In this document: positions 23,949-32,765 of the stretch, piece by piece | How the letters are laid out: every line of letters begins with the position of its first letter | Position numbering within the stretch: position 1 is the stretch's first letter | From: an uncultured Eubacteriales bacterium | GTDB taxonomy: Bacteria > Bacillota > Clostridia > Oscillospirales > Acutalibacteraceae | DNA: 46,248 nt | NCBI GenBank assembly: GCA_934476545.1 | Contig: CAKSOB010000002.1 | Span: 1-46,248, forward strand | Direction of reading: 5' to 3' | Notes under the pieces: model-generated | What the model saw: the letters and a program-made list of their open reading frames with translations, nothing else | What the model was told of the DNA's origin: nothing | The model's database searches: none | Translations under genes and position numbers: made by a program

Positions 23949-25415
23949 ATGACGATTACACCGAATTTGGAAGAAGTAAAAGCCATTGCCGCTACGGGAG
24001 AATACAATGTTCTGCCGGTAAGCTGTGAGTTGTTGTCTGACATCTGCACACCCATTGAGGCAATGCGAATTTTGAAAAATGTATCCACCCATTGCTTCTT
24101 ATTGGAGTCTGTGGCAGAAAAGGAAAAGTGGGGTCGCTACACCTTTTTAGGCTTTGACCCAAAGATGGAGATTACTTGCAGCAACGGCGAAATGCAGGTG
24201 GGCAGCCTAAGGTTCCATACGGAAGATCCGGCTGCGGCGCTGCGGCAGATTTTGTCCGAGTACAAGAGTCCGAAGATGGAATCGCTGCCGTCCTTCACCG
24301 GCGGATTGGTTGGCTATTTTTCCTATGATTTTCTGGGATACAGCGAGCCTTCCGTACGGATGCAGGTGCAGGATACCGAGGACTTTAAGGATGTAGACCT
24401 GATGCTGTTTGACAAGGTGATTGCCTTTGATAATTTTAGACAGAAGATCATCCTGATTGTCAATATGGACTTGAGTGATCCGGAAACCGGTTACAACAAA
24501 GCGATTTTGGAGCTGCATCAGCTGCAGGAATTGCTGCGTTTTGGAGAAAAAAAGCAGGAGCCGGAGAGCCACCTGAAAGGGGAGGTTACACCGCTCTTTG
24601 ATAAGGAAACCTATTGCGGCATGGTAGAGAAAGCCAAGCATCACATTCGTGAGGGCGATATTTTTCAAATCGTGCTTTCCAACCGGTTGAGCGCACCCTT
24701 TGAGGGCAGCCTGTTGAATACATACCGTGTTCTGCGGACAGTGAACCCTTCTCCGTATATGTTCTACTTCTCAGGTACCGATGTTGAGGTGGCAGGTGCT
24801 TCTCCGGAAACATTGGTGAAACTGGAGGACGGTGTATTACATACCTTCCCACTGGCAGGAACTCGCCCAAGAGGCAAGACAGAGGCCGAGGATAAAGCCT
24901 TGGAAGCAGAGCTGCTGGCAGATAAAAAAGAGCTGTCCGAACACAATATGTTGGTGGATCTGGGACGAAATGATTTGGGGAAAATCAGCAAGTTCGGCAC
25001 GGTTCAGGTAGAGAAGCTGCATTCTATTGAGCGGTATTCTCACGTTATGCACATCGGCTCCACGGTGCGGGGCGAAATCCGTGAGGACTGCGACGCGCTG
25101 GATGCCATCTCTGCGGTATTGCCGGCAGGTACCTTGTCCGGCGCACCGAAGATTCGGGCTTGCCAGTTAATCGGGGAATTGGAAAATAATAAGCGAGGTA
25201 TTTACGGCGGCGCCATCGGTTACATTGATTTTACCGGAAATATGGACACCTGCATTGCCATTCGCATTGCATATAAAAAGAACGGAAAAGTCTTTGTCCG
25301 CAGCGGTGCGGGGATTGTGGCGGATTCCGTTCCGGAAAAGGAATTTGAGGAGTGCATCAACAAGGCCAAGGCTGTGGTGCAGGCACTCCGTTTGGCAGAG
25401 GAGGCAGACGCATGA
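23949..25415 (+). CDS. trpE: anthranilate synthase component I
   Basis: 488 residues from the ATG at 23949, with GAGGAGG 9 nt upstream; the open frame extends back into the T-box but is not coding there. TrpE converts chorismate to anthranilate with TrpG. Visible signatures: an N-terminal regulatory part with LLESVAEKEKWGRYTFLGFD (the S/LLES feedback site), then the chorismate-binding domain with IFQIVLSNRL, NPSPYMFYF, GASPETLV, AGTRPRG, NMLVDLGRNDLGK, PAGTLSGAPK and IRSGAGIV-like VRSGAGIVADS. It is the first gene of the operon, and its stop overlaps the trpG ATG (ATGA). Confidence 0.97.
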   Translation: MTITPNLEEVKAIAATGEYNVLPVSCELLSDICTPIEAMRILKNVSTHCFLLESVAEKEKWGRYTFLGFDPKMEITCSNGEMQVGSLRFHTEDPAAALRQILSEYKSPKMESLPSFTGGLVGYFSYDFLGYSEPSVRMQVQDTEDFKDVDLMLFDKVIAFDNFRQKIILIVNMDLSDPETGYNKAILELHQLQELLRFGEKKQEPESHLKGEVTPLFDKETYCGMVEKAKHHIREGDIFQIVLSNRLSAPFEGSLLNTYRVLRTVNPSPYMFYFSGTDVEVAGASPETLVKLEDGVLHTFPLAGTRPRGKTEAEDKALEAELLADKKELSEHNMLVDLGRNDLGKISKFGTVQVEKLHSIERYSHVMHIGSTVRGEIREDCDALDAISAVLPAGTLSGAPKIRACQLIGELENNKRGIYGGAIGYIDFTGNMDTCIAIRIAYKKNGKVFVRSGAGIVADSVPEKEFEECINKAKAVVQALRLAEEADA

Positions 25416-25999
25416 TCTTACTCATCGACAACTATGATAGTTTTTCCTATAATTTATATCAACTCATCGGAGAGATTCAGCCGGATATTCGGGTGATTCG
25501 CAATGATGAATTGACCATTGAACAGATTCGGGAGCTTGCCCCTGACCACATCATCCTTTCTCCTGGTCCGGGTCGTCCGGAGGATGCAGGCGTTATTATC
25601 GAAGCAGCCCGCACCTTGGGAAAGACCATCCCAACCTTGGGTGTTTGCTTGGGACATCAGGCAATCTGCGCTGCCTTTGGCGCAACCGTTACTTATGCAA
25701 AGGAACTAATGCACGGTAAGCAGTCCGACGTTACCTTTGATAAGACTTGTCCGCTGTTTGCAAATTGCCCGGAAGTGGCTCCGGTGGCACGGTATCACTC
25801 CTTGGCAGCAGACGCTTCTACCTTGCCGGAGGAGCTGAAGGTTACAGCCGTTACCACAGACGGAGAAGTGATGGCGGTACAGCATCGGGAGTACCCGATT
25901 TTTGGTGTGCAGTTCCACCCGGAATCCATCATGACACCGGACGGAAAGACCATGTTGGAGAATTTTATCGCCATGGGAAAGGAAGAGCAGCATGATTAA
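25412..25999 (+). CDS. trpG: anthranilate synthase component II (glutamine amidotransferase)
   Basis: 195 residues from the ATG at 25412 that overlaps the trpE stop. Class I amidotransferase: ILLIDNYDSFSYNLYQ at the start, LSPGPGRPEDAG, the nucleophile cysteine in GVCLGHQAI, and the His-Glu pair in VQFHPESIMT. It supplies ammonia from glutamine to TrpE. It is a separate gene, not fused to trpD as in enterics. It overlaps trpD by 8 nt. Confidence 0.97.
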   Translation: MILLIDNYDSFSYNLYQLIGEIQPDIRVIRNDELTIEQIRELAPDHIILSPGPGRPEDAGVIIEAARTLGKTIPTLGVCLGHQAICAAFGATVTYAKELMHGKQSDVTFDKTCPLFANCPEVAPVARYHSLAADASTLPEELKVTAVTTDGEVMAVQHREYPIFGVQFHPESIMTPDGKTMLENFIAMGKEEQHD

Positions 26000-27023
26000 G
26001 GAAGCCATCATCAAGATTGTAAATAAGGAAGATTTGACCTACGACGAAGCCTATGCGGTGATGAGTGAGATCATGAGCGGAGATACCACACCGACGCAAA
26101 ATGCCGCCTTTCTGGCGGCGCTGTCTACCAAAAGCACCAAGGCAGAAACCATTGTAGAGATTGCCGGCTGTGCGGCTGCTATGCGGGATCATGCCACACA
26201 GGTAGACACCGGAATGGACATCTTTGAGATTGTCGGCACCGGCGGTGACGGCTCTCAGAGCTTTAACATTTCCACTACCGCAGCATTGGTAGCAGCTTCC
26301 GGTGGCATGAAGGTGGCAAAGCACGGAAATCGTGCAGCTTCTTCTAAATGCGGAACCGCCGACTGCTTGGAAGCTTTGGGTGTGAACATTGAGCAAAGTC
26401 CGGAGCAGTGCGTTACTTTATTAAAGGAAGTGGGAATGTGCTTCTTCTTTGCACAGAAATACCACGCTTCTATGAAATATGTGGGTGCCATCCGAAAGGA
26501 ATTGGGATTCCGCACCGTGTTTAATATTCTCGGACCGCTGACCAACCCCGGTCGCCCCAAAATGCAGCTTCTGGGTGTATACGATGAATCTTTGGTAGCG
26601 CCGTTGGCACAGGTTTTGATGAATCTGGGTGTAGAGCGTGGCATGGTTGTTTACGGGCAGGAAAAGCTGGATGAAATTTCCCTCAGCGCACCGACCACCG
26701 TTTGTGAGTTCAAAGACGGTTGGAGCAAATCTTATGTGATTCAGCCGGAGCAGTTTGGCATGGAGCGTTGCCGTAAAGAAGATTTGGTCGGCGGCACTCC
26801 GGCAGAAAATGCCGCCATCACACGGGCTGTTTTGGGCGGTGTTCCGGGTCCAAAGCGGAATGCGGTTTTGCTGAATGCCGGTGCTTCCTTGTACCTTGGC
26901 GGAAAAGCAGATACCATGGCAGACGGTGTGCGCTTGGCAGGGGATTTGATTGACAGCGGAAAAGCCATGGAAACCTTAGAAAAGCTGATTGCCGTCAGCA
27001 ATGGGAAGGAGGCAGACCAGTGA
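25992..27023 (+). CDS. trpD: anthranilate phosphoribosyltransferase
   Basis: 343 residues. It transfers phosphoribosyl from PRPP to anthranilate. Signatures: GTGGDGSQSFNIST (PRPP loop), KHGNRAASSKCGTAD (anthranilate/PRPP contacts), GMCFFFAQKYHASMK, and FNILGPLTNPGRP. The length is normal for a free-standing TrpD. The ATG lies within the end of trpG, and its last codons overlap the trpC GTG as GTGA, so coupling continues. Confidence 0.97.
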   Translation: MIKEAIIKIVNKEDLTYDEAYAVMSEIMSGDTTPTQNAAFLAALSTKSTKAETIVEIAGCAAAMRDHATQVDTGMDIFEIVGTGGDGSQSFNISTTAALVAASGGMKVAKHGNRAASSKCGTADCLEALGVNIEQSPEQCVTLLKEVGMCFFFAQKYHASMKYVGAIRKELGFRTVFNILGPLTNPGRPKMQLLGVYDESLVAPLAQVLMNLGVERGMVVYGQEKLDEISLSAPTTVCEFKDGWSKSYVIQPEQFGMERCRKEDLVGGTPAENAAITRAVLGGVPGPKRNAVLLNAGASLYLGGKADTMADGVRLAGDLIDSGKAMETLEKLIAVSNGKEADQ

Positions 27024-27802
27024 CCATTTTAGAGCAGTTGGCGGCGTATGCCGCCGAGCGAACAGAACAGGCGAAAAAAATCTGCTCTCTTGCAGAGATG
27101 AAAGAAAAAGCCCAGTCTATGCCAAAAGGAGCCTTTGTCTTTGAAAAAGCGCTGCAAAAACAAGACATTGCCTTTATTTGTGAGTGTAAAAAAGCCTCCC
27201 CTTCCAAAGGTTTGATTGCGCCGGAATTTCCCTATTTGCAGATTGCAAAGGATTATGAAGCAGCAGGCGCAGATTGTATTTCTGTTCTGACCGAACCAAA
27301 GTGGTTCTTGGGCAGCGACCAATATTTAAAAGAAATTGCCGAGACAGTTTCCATTCCTTGCTTGCGGAAGGATTTTACCGTAGACGAATACATGATTTAC
27401 GAGGCTAAGGTCTTGGGTGCGTCGGCAGTGCTGCTGATTTGTTCCATTCTTACCGAGGAGCAAATTCGAGCATACCTTCAAATCTGTGATGACTTGGGAC
27501 TTTCCGCGCTGGTGGAAACCCACGACGAAGCAGAAGTGGAAACAGCTTTGCGGGTCGGTGCCAGAGTCATCGGTGTGAATAACCGAAACCTGAAGGACTT
27601 TACCGTAGATCCGGAAAACAGCCGTCGCTTGCGGGCGATGATTCCAAAGGATGTGGTGTTTGTGTCGGAGAGCGGTGTAACTTGCCCGAAGGATGTGGAA
27701 AATCTGCGGCAAATGGGCGCAGACGCTGTACTGATTGGAGAAACCCTGATGCGTGCTGCAGACAAAACCGAGATGCTTTCCCAATTGCGGGGGACAGTAT
27801 GA
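27020..27802 (+). CDS. trpC: indole-3-glycerol-phosphate synthase
   Basis: 260 residues from a GTG start overlapping the trpD stop. The TIM-barrel enzyme closes the indole ring with loss of CO2 and water. Signatures: FICECKKASPSKGLI, SVLTEPKWFLGS, CLRKDFTVDEY, LVETHDEAEVE, IGVNNRNLKDF, FVSESGV, ADAVLIGETLM. It is not fused to TrpF. The stop overlaps the trpF ATG by 4 nt. Confidence 0.97.
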   Translation: MTILEQLAAYAAERTEQAKKICSLAEMKEKAQSMPKGAFVFEKALQKQDIAFICECKKASPSKGLIAPEFPYLQIAKDYEAAGADCISVLTEPKWFLGSDQYLKEIAETVSIPCLRKDFTVDEYMIYEAKVLGASAVLLICSILTEEQIRAYLQICDDLGLSALVETHDEAEVETALRVGARVIGVNNRNLKDFTVDPENSRRLRAMIPKDVVFVSESGVTCPKDVENLRQMGADAVLIGETLMRAADKTEMLSQLRGTV

Positions 27803-28413
27803 CAAAAATAAAGCTATGCGGCTTGACTCGCCCCTGCGATATTGAGTGGGCAAATGCGCTTTGCCCCGACTACATTGGCTTTGTGTTTGCAAAAAAGAGC
27901 CGCCGGTATGTATCGCCGGCGCAGGCAAAGACACTCAAGTCGTTGCTTCGCCCGGAGATTCAAGCGGTGGGCGTGTTTGTGAACGAACCGGTCGCATCGG
28001 TGGCAGCGTTGTTATCCGAGGGTGTAATTGATGTTGCGCAGCTTCACGGGCAGGAGGATGACGACTACATTCGGCAGCTTCGAGCAAAAACGGAGAAGCC
28101 CTTATTCCAAGCCTTTCGTGTGGACAATGCAGAAGATGTGCTGCGGGCAACGGCAAGTTTGGCAGATCAAATTTTGCTGGATTCCGGTGCCGGTGGTACA
28201 GGAACTTCTTTTGATTGGTCTTTATTAAAAACCATAGAACGCCCCTATTTTTTAGCAGGCGGATTAAACGAAACGAATATAGCTTATGCCGTCCGGCATC
28301 TTGCGCCTTATGGAGTGGATGTCAGTTCCGGCATTGAAACAGACGGACAGAAAGATCACGATAAGATGGTATCGTTTGTAACGGCGGTACGTCAAAGTTG
28401 TGGAGAGGAGTAG
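27799..28413 (+). CDS. trpF: phosphoribosylanthranilate isomerase
   Basis: 204 residues from the ATG at 27799 (ATGA overlap with trpC); earlier in-frame starts lie inside trpC. A TIM-barrel Amadori isomerase: IKLCGLTRPCDIEWA holds the general-base cysteine (C7 of KLCGL), GFVFAKKSRRYV, VGVFVNE, VAQLHGQEDD, LLDSGAGGTGTSFDW with the catalytic aspartate, AGGLNETN, and GVDVSSGIET. It ends 4 nt before the trpB ATG. Confidence 0.96.
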   Translation: MTKIKLCGLTRPCDIEWANALCPDYIGFVFAKKSRRYVSPAQAKTLKSLLRPEIQAVGVFVNEPVASVAALLSEGVIDVAQLHGQEDDDYIRQLRAKTEKPLFQAFRVDNAEDVLRATASLADQILLDSGAGGTGTSFDWSLLKTIERPYFLAGGLNETNIAYAVRHLAPYGVDVSSGIETDGQKDHDKMVSFVTAVRQSCGEE

Positions 28414-28417
28414 TAGA

Positions 28418-29608
28418 ATGACAAATCAAAACGGACGCTTCGGTGTGCATGGCGGACAGTATATTCCGGAAACCCTGATGCACGCAGTTATCGAATTGGA
28501 AGCGGCTTATAATCATTATAAAAACGATCCGGAATTTAATCGGGAATTGAACGAGCTGTTCAACGACTATGCAGGCAGACCTTCTCGTCTGTATTATGCA
28601 AAGAAAATGACAGAGGACTTGGGTGGTGCAAAAATCTACTTAAAGAGAGAGGATTTGAACCACACCGGCGCACATAAAATCAACAACGTGTTGGGTCAGG
28701 CGCTCTTGGCAAAGAAGATGGGCAAAACACGTCTGATTGCAGAAACCGGTGCCGGTCAGCACGGTGTAGCAACAGCAACTGCCGCCGCACTGTTGGGCAT
28801 GGAGTGCGTGGTCTTTATGGGTGAGGAAGACACCATTCGCCAAGCCTTAAACGTATATCGGATGCGGCTTATGGGCGCGCAGGTGATTCCGGTAACCAGT
28901 GGTACCGCCACCTTGAAGGATGCGGTTTCCGAAGCCATGCGGGAGTGGACCAGTCGTGTGGATGACACCCACTACTGCCTTGGTTCCGTAATGGGTCCGC
29001 ATCCATTTCCGGTAATTGTTCGTGATTTCCAGGCGGTCATCTCGAAGGAAATCAAAGAGCAAATTTTGGAAAAAGAAGGTCGTCTGCCGGATGCAGTGAT
29101 TGCTTGTGTCGGCGGCGGTTCCAACGCTATCGGCAGCTTCTATCACTTTATTGATGACAAAGAGGTTGCCCTGATTGGTTGTGAAGCAGCAGGCAGAGGT
29201 GTGGATACCTTTGAAACAGCAGCAACGATTGCGACCGGCAAGCTGGGCATCTTCCACGGCATGAAGTCTTACTTCTGTCAGGATGAGTACGGACAGATTG
29301 CGCCGGTATATTCTATTTCTGCCGGCTTGGACTACCCGGGCATTGGACCGGAACACGCTCATCTCCATGACATCGGACGGGCGCAGTATGTGCCGGTAAC
29401 CGATGAAGAGGCAGTAAAAGCCTTTGAGTATCTGGCAAAAACAGAGGGCATCATTCCTGCCATTGAGTCTGCTCATGCGGTGGCACACGCCAGAAAGATT
29501 GCGCCGACCATGGGCAAGGATCAAATCATTGTTATCACACTGTCCGGCAGAGGCGATAAGGACTGCGCTGCCATTGCTCGATACAGAGGGGAGGATCTTC
29601 ATGAGTAA
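28418..29608 (+). CDS. trpB: tryptophan synthase beta chain
   Basis: 396 residues from the ATG at 28418, with GAGAGGAG 7 nt upstream. The PLP enzyme condenses indole with serine. K87 in NHTGAHKINN binds PLP. Other signatures: FGVHGGQYIPETL, ETGAGQHGVATATAAA, GSVMGPHPFPVIVRDFQ, VACVGGGSN-like IACVGGGSNAIG, GLDYPGIGPEHAHL, and TLSGRGDKD. This is the TrpB1 type that works with TrpA. It overlaps trpA by 8 nt. Confidence 0.98.
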   Translation: MTNQNGRFGVHGGQYIPETLMHAVIELEAAYNHYKNDPEFNRELNELFNDYAGRPSRLYYAKKMTEDLGGAKIYLKREDLNHTGAHKINNVLGQALLAKKMGKTRLIAETGAGQHGVATATAAALLGMECVVFMGEEDTIRQALNVYRMRLMGAQVIPVTSGTATLKDAVSEAMREWTSRVDDTHYCLGSVMGPHPFPVIVRDFQAVISKEIKEQILEKEGRLPDAVIACVGGGSNAIGSFYHFIDDKEVALIGCEAAGRGVDTFETAATIATGKLGIFHGMKSYFCQDEYGQIAPVYSISAGLDYPGIGPEHAHLHDIGRAQYVPVTDEEAVKAFEYLAKTEGIIPAIESAHAVAHARKIAPTMGKDQIIVITLSGRGDKDCAAIARYRGEDLHE

Positions 29609-30371
29609 GATTGCATCTGCATTTCAAGATAAAAAAGCATTCATTGCGTTCATTACCTGCGGTGATCCCGACTTGGAAACAACTGCTGCAGCAGTTCGGG
29701 AAGCCGTAAAAAACGGTGCGTCCCTGATTGAGTTGGGCATTCCGTTTTCCGATCCTACGGCGGAAGGTCCTGTCATTCAGGCTGCCAGCTTGCGGGCACT
29801 GCAGGGCGGTGTAACCACCGATAAAATTTTTGATTTGGTACGAGAGCTGCGGAAAGATGTTACAGTTCCGTTGGTGTTTATGACCTATGCTAATGTGGTT
29901 TTCTCCTATGGCGCAGATCGCTTTCTCTCTAACTGCAAAGAAGTGGGGATTGACGGTTTAATTCTGCCGGACGTTCCGTATGAAGAAAAAGAGGAGTTCT
30001 TGGAGCCTTGCAGAAAGTACGGTGTGGATTTGATTTCTCTGATCGCGCCAACCTCCGAGGATCGTATTGCCATGATTGCCGATGAGGCAGAGGGCTTCCT
30101 GTATATCGTATCCAGTCTGGGTGTAACCGGCACCAGAACAGAAATCAAAACCGACTTGGCATCCATCATGGAAGTGGTACGGCAGTCCACCGACTTGCCA
30201 TGCGCCATCGGCTTTGGTATCTCCACACCGGAGCAGGCAAAGAAAATGTCCGATCTCTCCGACGGTGTTATTGTTGGCTCTGCCATTGTAAAGCTGTTGG
30301 CAAAGTACGGAAAGGATGCGCCGAAGTATATCGGTGAGTATGTTCGTTCTATGACAGAAGCAATGCAGTAA
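29601..30371 (+). CDS. trpA: tryptophan synthase alpha chain
   Basis: 256 residues from the ATG at 29601, with GGGGAGGA 7 nt upstream and overlapping the trpB end. A TIM-barrel enzyme that releases indole from indole glycerol phosphate. E44 in SLIELGIPFSDP is the expected catalytic glutamate. The second acidic residue, aspartate in LADGP of enteric TrpA, is glutamate here (TAEGP, E55). LAPTS-like LIAPTSEDRI, YIVSSLGVTGTR and IGFGIST are present. It is the last gene, followed by a terminator. Confidence 0.97.
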   Translation: MSKIASAFQDKKAFIAFITCGDPDLETTAAAVREAVKNGASLIELGIPFSDPTAEGPVIQAASLRALQGGVTTDKIFDLVRELRKDVTVPLVFMTYANVVFSYGADRFLSNCKEVGIDGLILPDVPYEEKEEFLEPCRKYGVDLISLIAPTSEDRIAMIADEAEGFLYIVSSLGVTGTRTEIKTDLASIMEVVRQSTDLPCAIGFGISTPEQAKKMSDLSDGVIVGSAIVKLLAKYGKDAPKYIGEYVRSMTEAMQ

Positions 30372-30381
30372 GCATAAAAAG

Positions 30382-30420
30382 AAAAGCGTTCCGATTGTAT
30401 TTCGGAGCGCTTTTTATTTT
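30382..30420 (+). terminator. trp operon terminator
   Basis: AAAAGCG-TCCGA (30382-30394) pairs with TCGGA-CGCTTTT (30402-30414) with a 1-nt offset, then T-rich sequence. It lies between the converging trp and ger operons. Confidence 0.8.
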
Positions 30421-30483
30421 GCGGAATATTTATTTTTTAAAGAAATGAAAGTCACAGCAGTCGTCGCAGCTGTTCTTTTTATG

Positions 30484-31671
30484 CTATAAAACGGGATAGG
30501 GGGTAATGGTTTGCGGGGACATTTCTTGTCCCTCAGCAGTAATTTTGGATTCCACCTCCACGGAGAAGGTACACTGGGATAATAAGTTGTGCCAGTTACT
30601 TTCGTTTTGTTTCCACCAGTCGGTTTGCTGTTTCCGCAGCACGTCGGAAAAGTTTACCACATCCACTTGGTTTTTATGCAGCGTCATGGTCAAGGCGTGT
30701 TCTACGGCCTGTTGAATTTGTTCCGATACCCGATCCTGCAAGGGTGTAAATTCCTGCACCGACAGAATTTTTCGCAGAGGCTGCGTGGTTTCGTTGATGT
30801 TCAATTCACAGGTGAGGGATACGGTAAAATGCGGGCGTTGATTTTGCAGCTCCGCTGTTATACTACAAGAGGAATCTAAGACACTGAGTGTAGCTTGGTT
30901 GCCGTCCTCCAGTTTTACTGTAACAGCACCGCCGGTCAGTTGATTGTTGATAGCCTTGATGCCCACGGTGGTATCACTGTCTAACATGGCTTGCAGGGAA
31001 TCACCTTTAAAAATACCGCATCCATCCACAGCAATTTGTTGTTCCTGAACCGTTAAAGTCGGCAAATAAACATCGTTGGACTGACTGTATAAGGCATTGG
31101 CAACATCCAATACACGAATTTCCAAAAGCTGAGAGTTTAGATTTCCGGCGCTGGCTAATTGCTCAATTTGATCTGTCATCACATATTGGTTCATTTGCAG
31201 CTGATCGTTTTCCATGGAAAATTCCGGATTGGTTTGTAGCGTGAGAATGTCTTTGGCGTTGTCTTTTGCCAAAAAGACGGATTCTGCCGGTCTGGTTTGG
31301 TGGTGGCGTACAAAAAAGTCCATCACCGATTCCAAGCCCTGCTTGGCGCAATCCGAACCGAGAATAATCACGGAATTGTGGGTGTAAAACGGTGTTTTTC
31401 CCGATACAACCGTAATGTTATTCAGAGCATCGAAAACGCTGGTCCCGTCTGCTTCATAGACTTCAATGGAAGACGAAGCAGAGGTGGAAACCGCCTGCAC
31501 CGTTACATGGAATCGTCCTGTTTCACTGCGGTCAATGCCAATGCCTTGAATCAATACCCGTTGATGAATCGGCACACGGGTGGAGGAAGTCATGGTGAAA
31601 ATCATGATCACAATCGCAATCAGTGTTGTGGCAATTCGCAATCCTTTGAGGAAGGGAATTCGATTACGCAT
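30484..31671 (-). CDS. gerKC: Ger(x)C family spore germination protein, C subunit
   Basis: 395 residues from the ATG at 31671, with AGGAGGT 10 nt upstream. An N-terminal hydrophobic segment (about 9-30), then the GerC N-terminal domain (QGIGIDRSETGRFHVTVQAV, TVVSGKTPFYTHNSVIILG) and the C-terminal GerAC domain (about 215-390). GerC subunits are normally lipoproteins of the germinant receptor in the spore inner membrane. Here the hydrophobic segment ends TMTSSTRVP with no cysteine, so no lipobox is visible. It overlaps gerKB by 8 nt. The symbol follows the family; the germinant is unknown. Confidence 0.88.
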   Translation of the reverse strand: MRNRIPFLKGLRIATTLIAIVIMIFTMTSSTRVPIHQRVLIQGIGIDRSETGRFHVTVQAVSTSASSSIEVYEADGTSVFDALNNITVVSGKTPFYTHNSVIILGSDCAKQGLESVMDFFVRHHQTRPAESVFLAKDNAKDILTLQTNPEFSMENDQLQMNQYVMTDQIEQLASAGNLNSQLLEIRVLDVANALYSQSNDVYLPTLTVQEQQIAVDGCGIFKGDSLQAMLDSDTTVGIKAINNQLTGGAVTVKLEDGNQATLSVLDSSCSITAELQNQRPHFTVSLTCELNINETTQPLRKILSVQEFTPLQDRVSEQIQQAVEHALTMTLHKNQVDVVNFSDVLRKQQTDWWKQNESNWHNLLSQCTFSVEVESKITAEGQEMSPQTITPYPVL

Positions 31672-32752
31672 TTTGTGCCGACCTCCTATCTTTGATTCGA
31701 TTTCCAATGACGGCGATCAATGGGAAAAGCGCAGCGGCACCGACAGTAAAGGGTGCAATGAGAAAGGGGTCTAAGAAGAAATTCAGCAGTGTACGATTGT
31801 CCACAATCACGATGGTACCAATACAGATGGCCAGTCCGGTAAGCGGAACAGAAACCACACGAACCGATTTGGGAGAAATACTGTCTACACAGAGGGAAAT
31901 AATGTGTAAGTCCAGCGCGATTTTTAAAAATAACCCAATCAACCAAATACAGATGAAAACAGAGTCCATTCGCTGAAAGGTGCCGAGGTTTGCTATCGTC
32001 GCTGTGGAGTAGAGTGGGAAAAGCTGCAAGTTTGTATAGTTCCCCAGCACACCGATCATAAGAAAGAGAATCAGCATTCCTACCACAAAGGTAATGCTGC
32101 TCCATAAGAAAAAAGAAAGGGTGCGTTTGCCGATGGTCTGAGCATAGAGGATGGCTTGTACCGCAATGCAAGAGCTGCCGGAAAGATAAAAGGGAATGCC
32201 GGAAAGCATTTGCTTTGTACCGTTATAAAAGAGTGGCTGAAAGTTCTCGGTGTGAATATCAGTAAACAGCAATACGGCGATCACAGCAATGCCGAGAAAC
32301 ACCAAGGTCATAATTACCGATGCGGAACGGCCCATGGCATCCAAACCTTTAAAGGCGCTGTAAACGGCAGCCAAAACAATCATTACGGTGAAAATCCAAG
32401 TGGGGGTTACGGGACGAAAAACATTCCCCAGAAAAAATTGAAAGGTGGTTAAATATTGCAGGTCAATAAATAAAAAGTACAGGATATAAAAAATAGCCAC
32501 GCACCAGAGAAACCAAGTACCTACACGCTGAGAAGCCAGCAACAAACCGCTGTTTTGTCTTTGCCGCATTAAGAAAAACAAGGGAATTGCCAACACAAAA
32601 TTGCAGAGAAAAGCAATGGCGCAGGAGAGAAAATTATCGGTCAGGTTTTCTCCGCCCAGCAAAGAAGCATTGCAGGTAATTAACAGCGTAACGGAGGAAA
32701 CAGTCATCAGAGCAAGCAACTGAAAGACGCTGATTTTTGAAGTGGTTTGCAT
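31664..32752 (-). CDS. gerKB: GerAB/ArcD/ProY family spore germination permease, B subunit
   Basis: 362 residues from the ATG at 32752, with AGGAGG 9 nt upstream. About ten hydrophobic helices are visible, starting ISVFQLLALMTVSSVTLLIT and ending near FPLIAVIGNR. This is the GerB fold of the amino acid-polyamine-organocation superfamily, which binds the germinant. It lies between the A and C subunits and overlaps gerKC by 8 nt. Confidence 0.9.
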   Translation of the reverse strand: MQTTSKISVFQLLALMTVSSVTLLITCNASLLGGENLTDNFLSCAIAFLCNFVLAIPLFFLMRQRQNSGLLLASQRVGTWFLWCVAIFYILYFLFIDLQYLTTFQFFLGNVFRPVTPTWIFTVMIVLAAVYSAFKGLDAMGRSASVIMTLVFLGIAVIAVLLFTDIHTENFQPLFYNGTKQMLSGIPFYLSGSSCIAVQAILYAQTIGKRTLSFFLWSSITFVVGMLILFLMIGVLGNYTNLQLFPLYSTATIANLGTFQRMDSVFICIWLIGLFLKIALDLHIISLCVDSISPKSVRVVSVPLTGLAICIGTIVIVDNRTLLNFFLDPFLIAPFTVGAAALFPLIAVIGNRIKDRRSAQNA

Positions 32753-32765
32753 GAACACAATCCTC

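Noticed and set aside
30450..30480. second terminator hairpin before gerKC
   Set aside because: ACAGC/GCTGT gives only five pairs with a mismatched interior; not enough beside the clear trp terminator.
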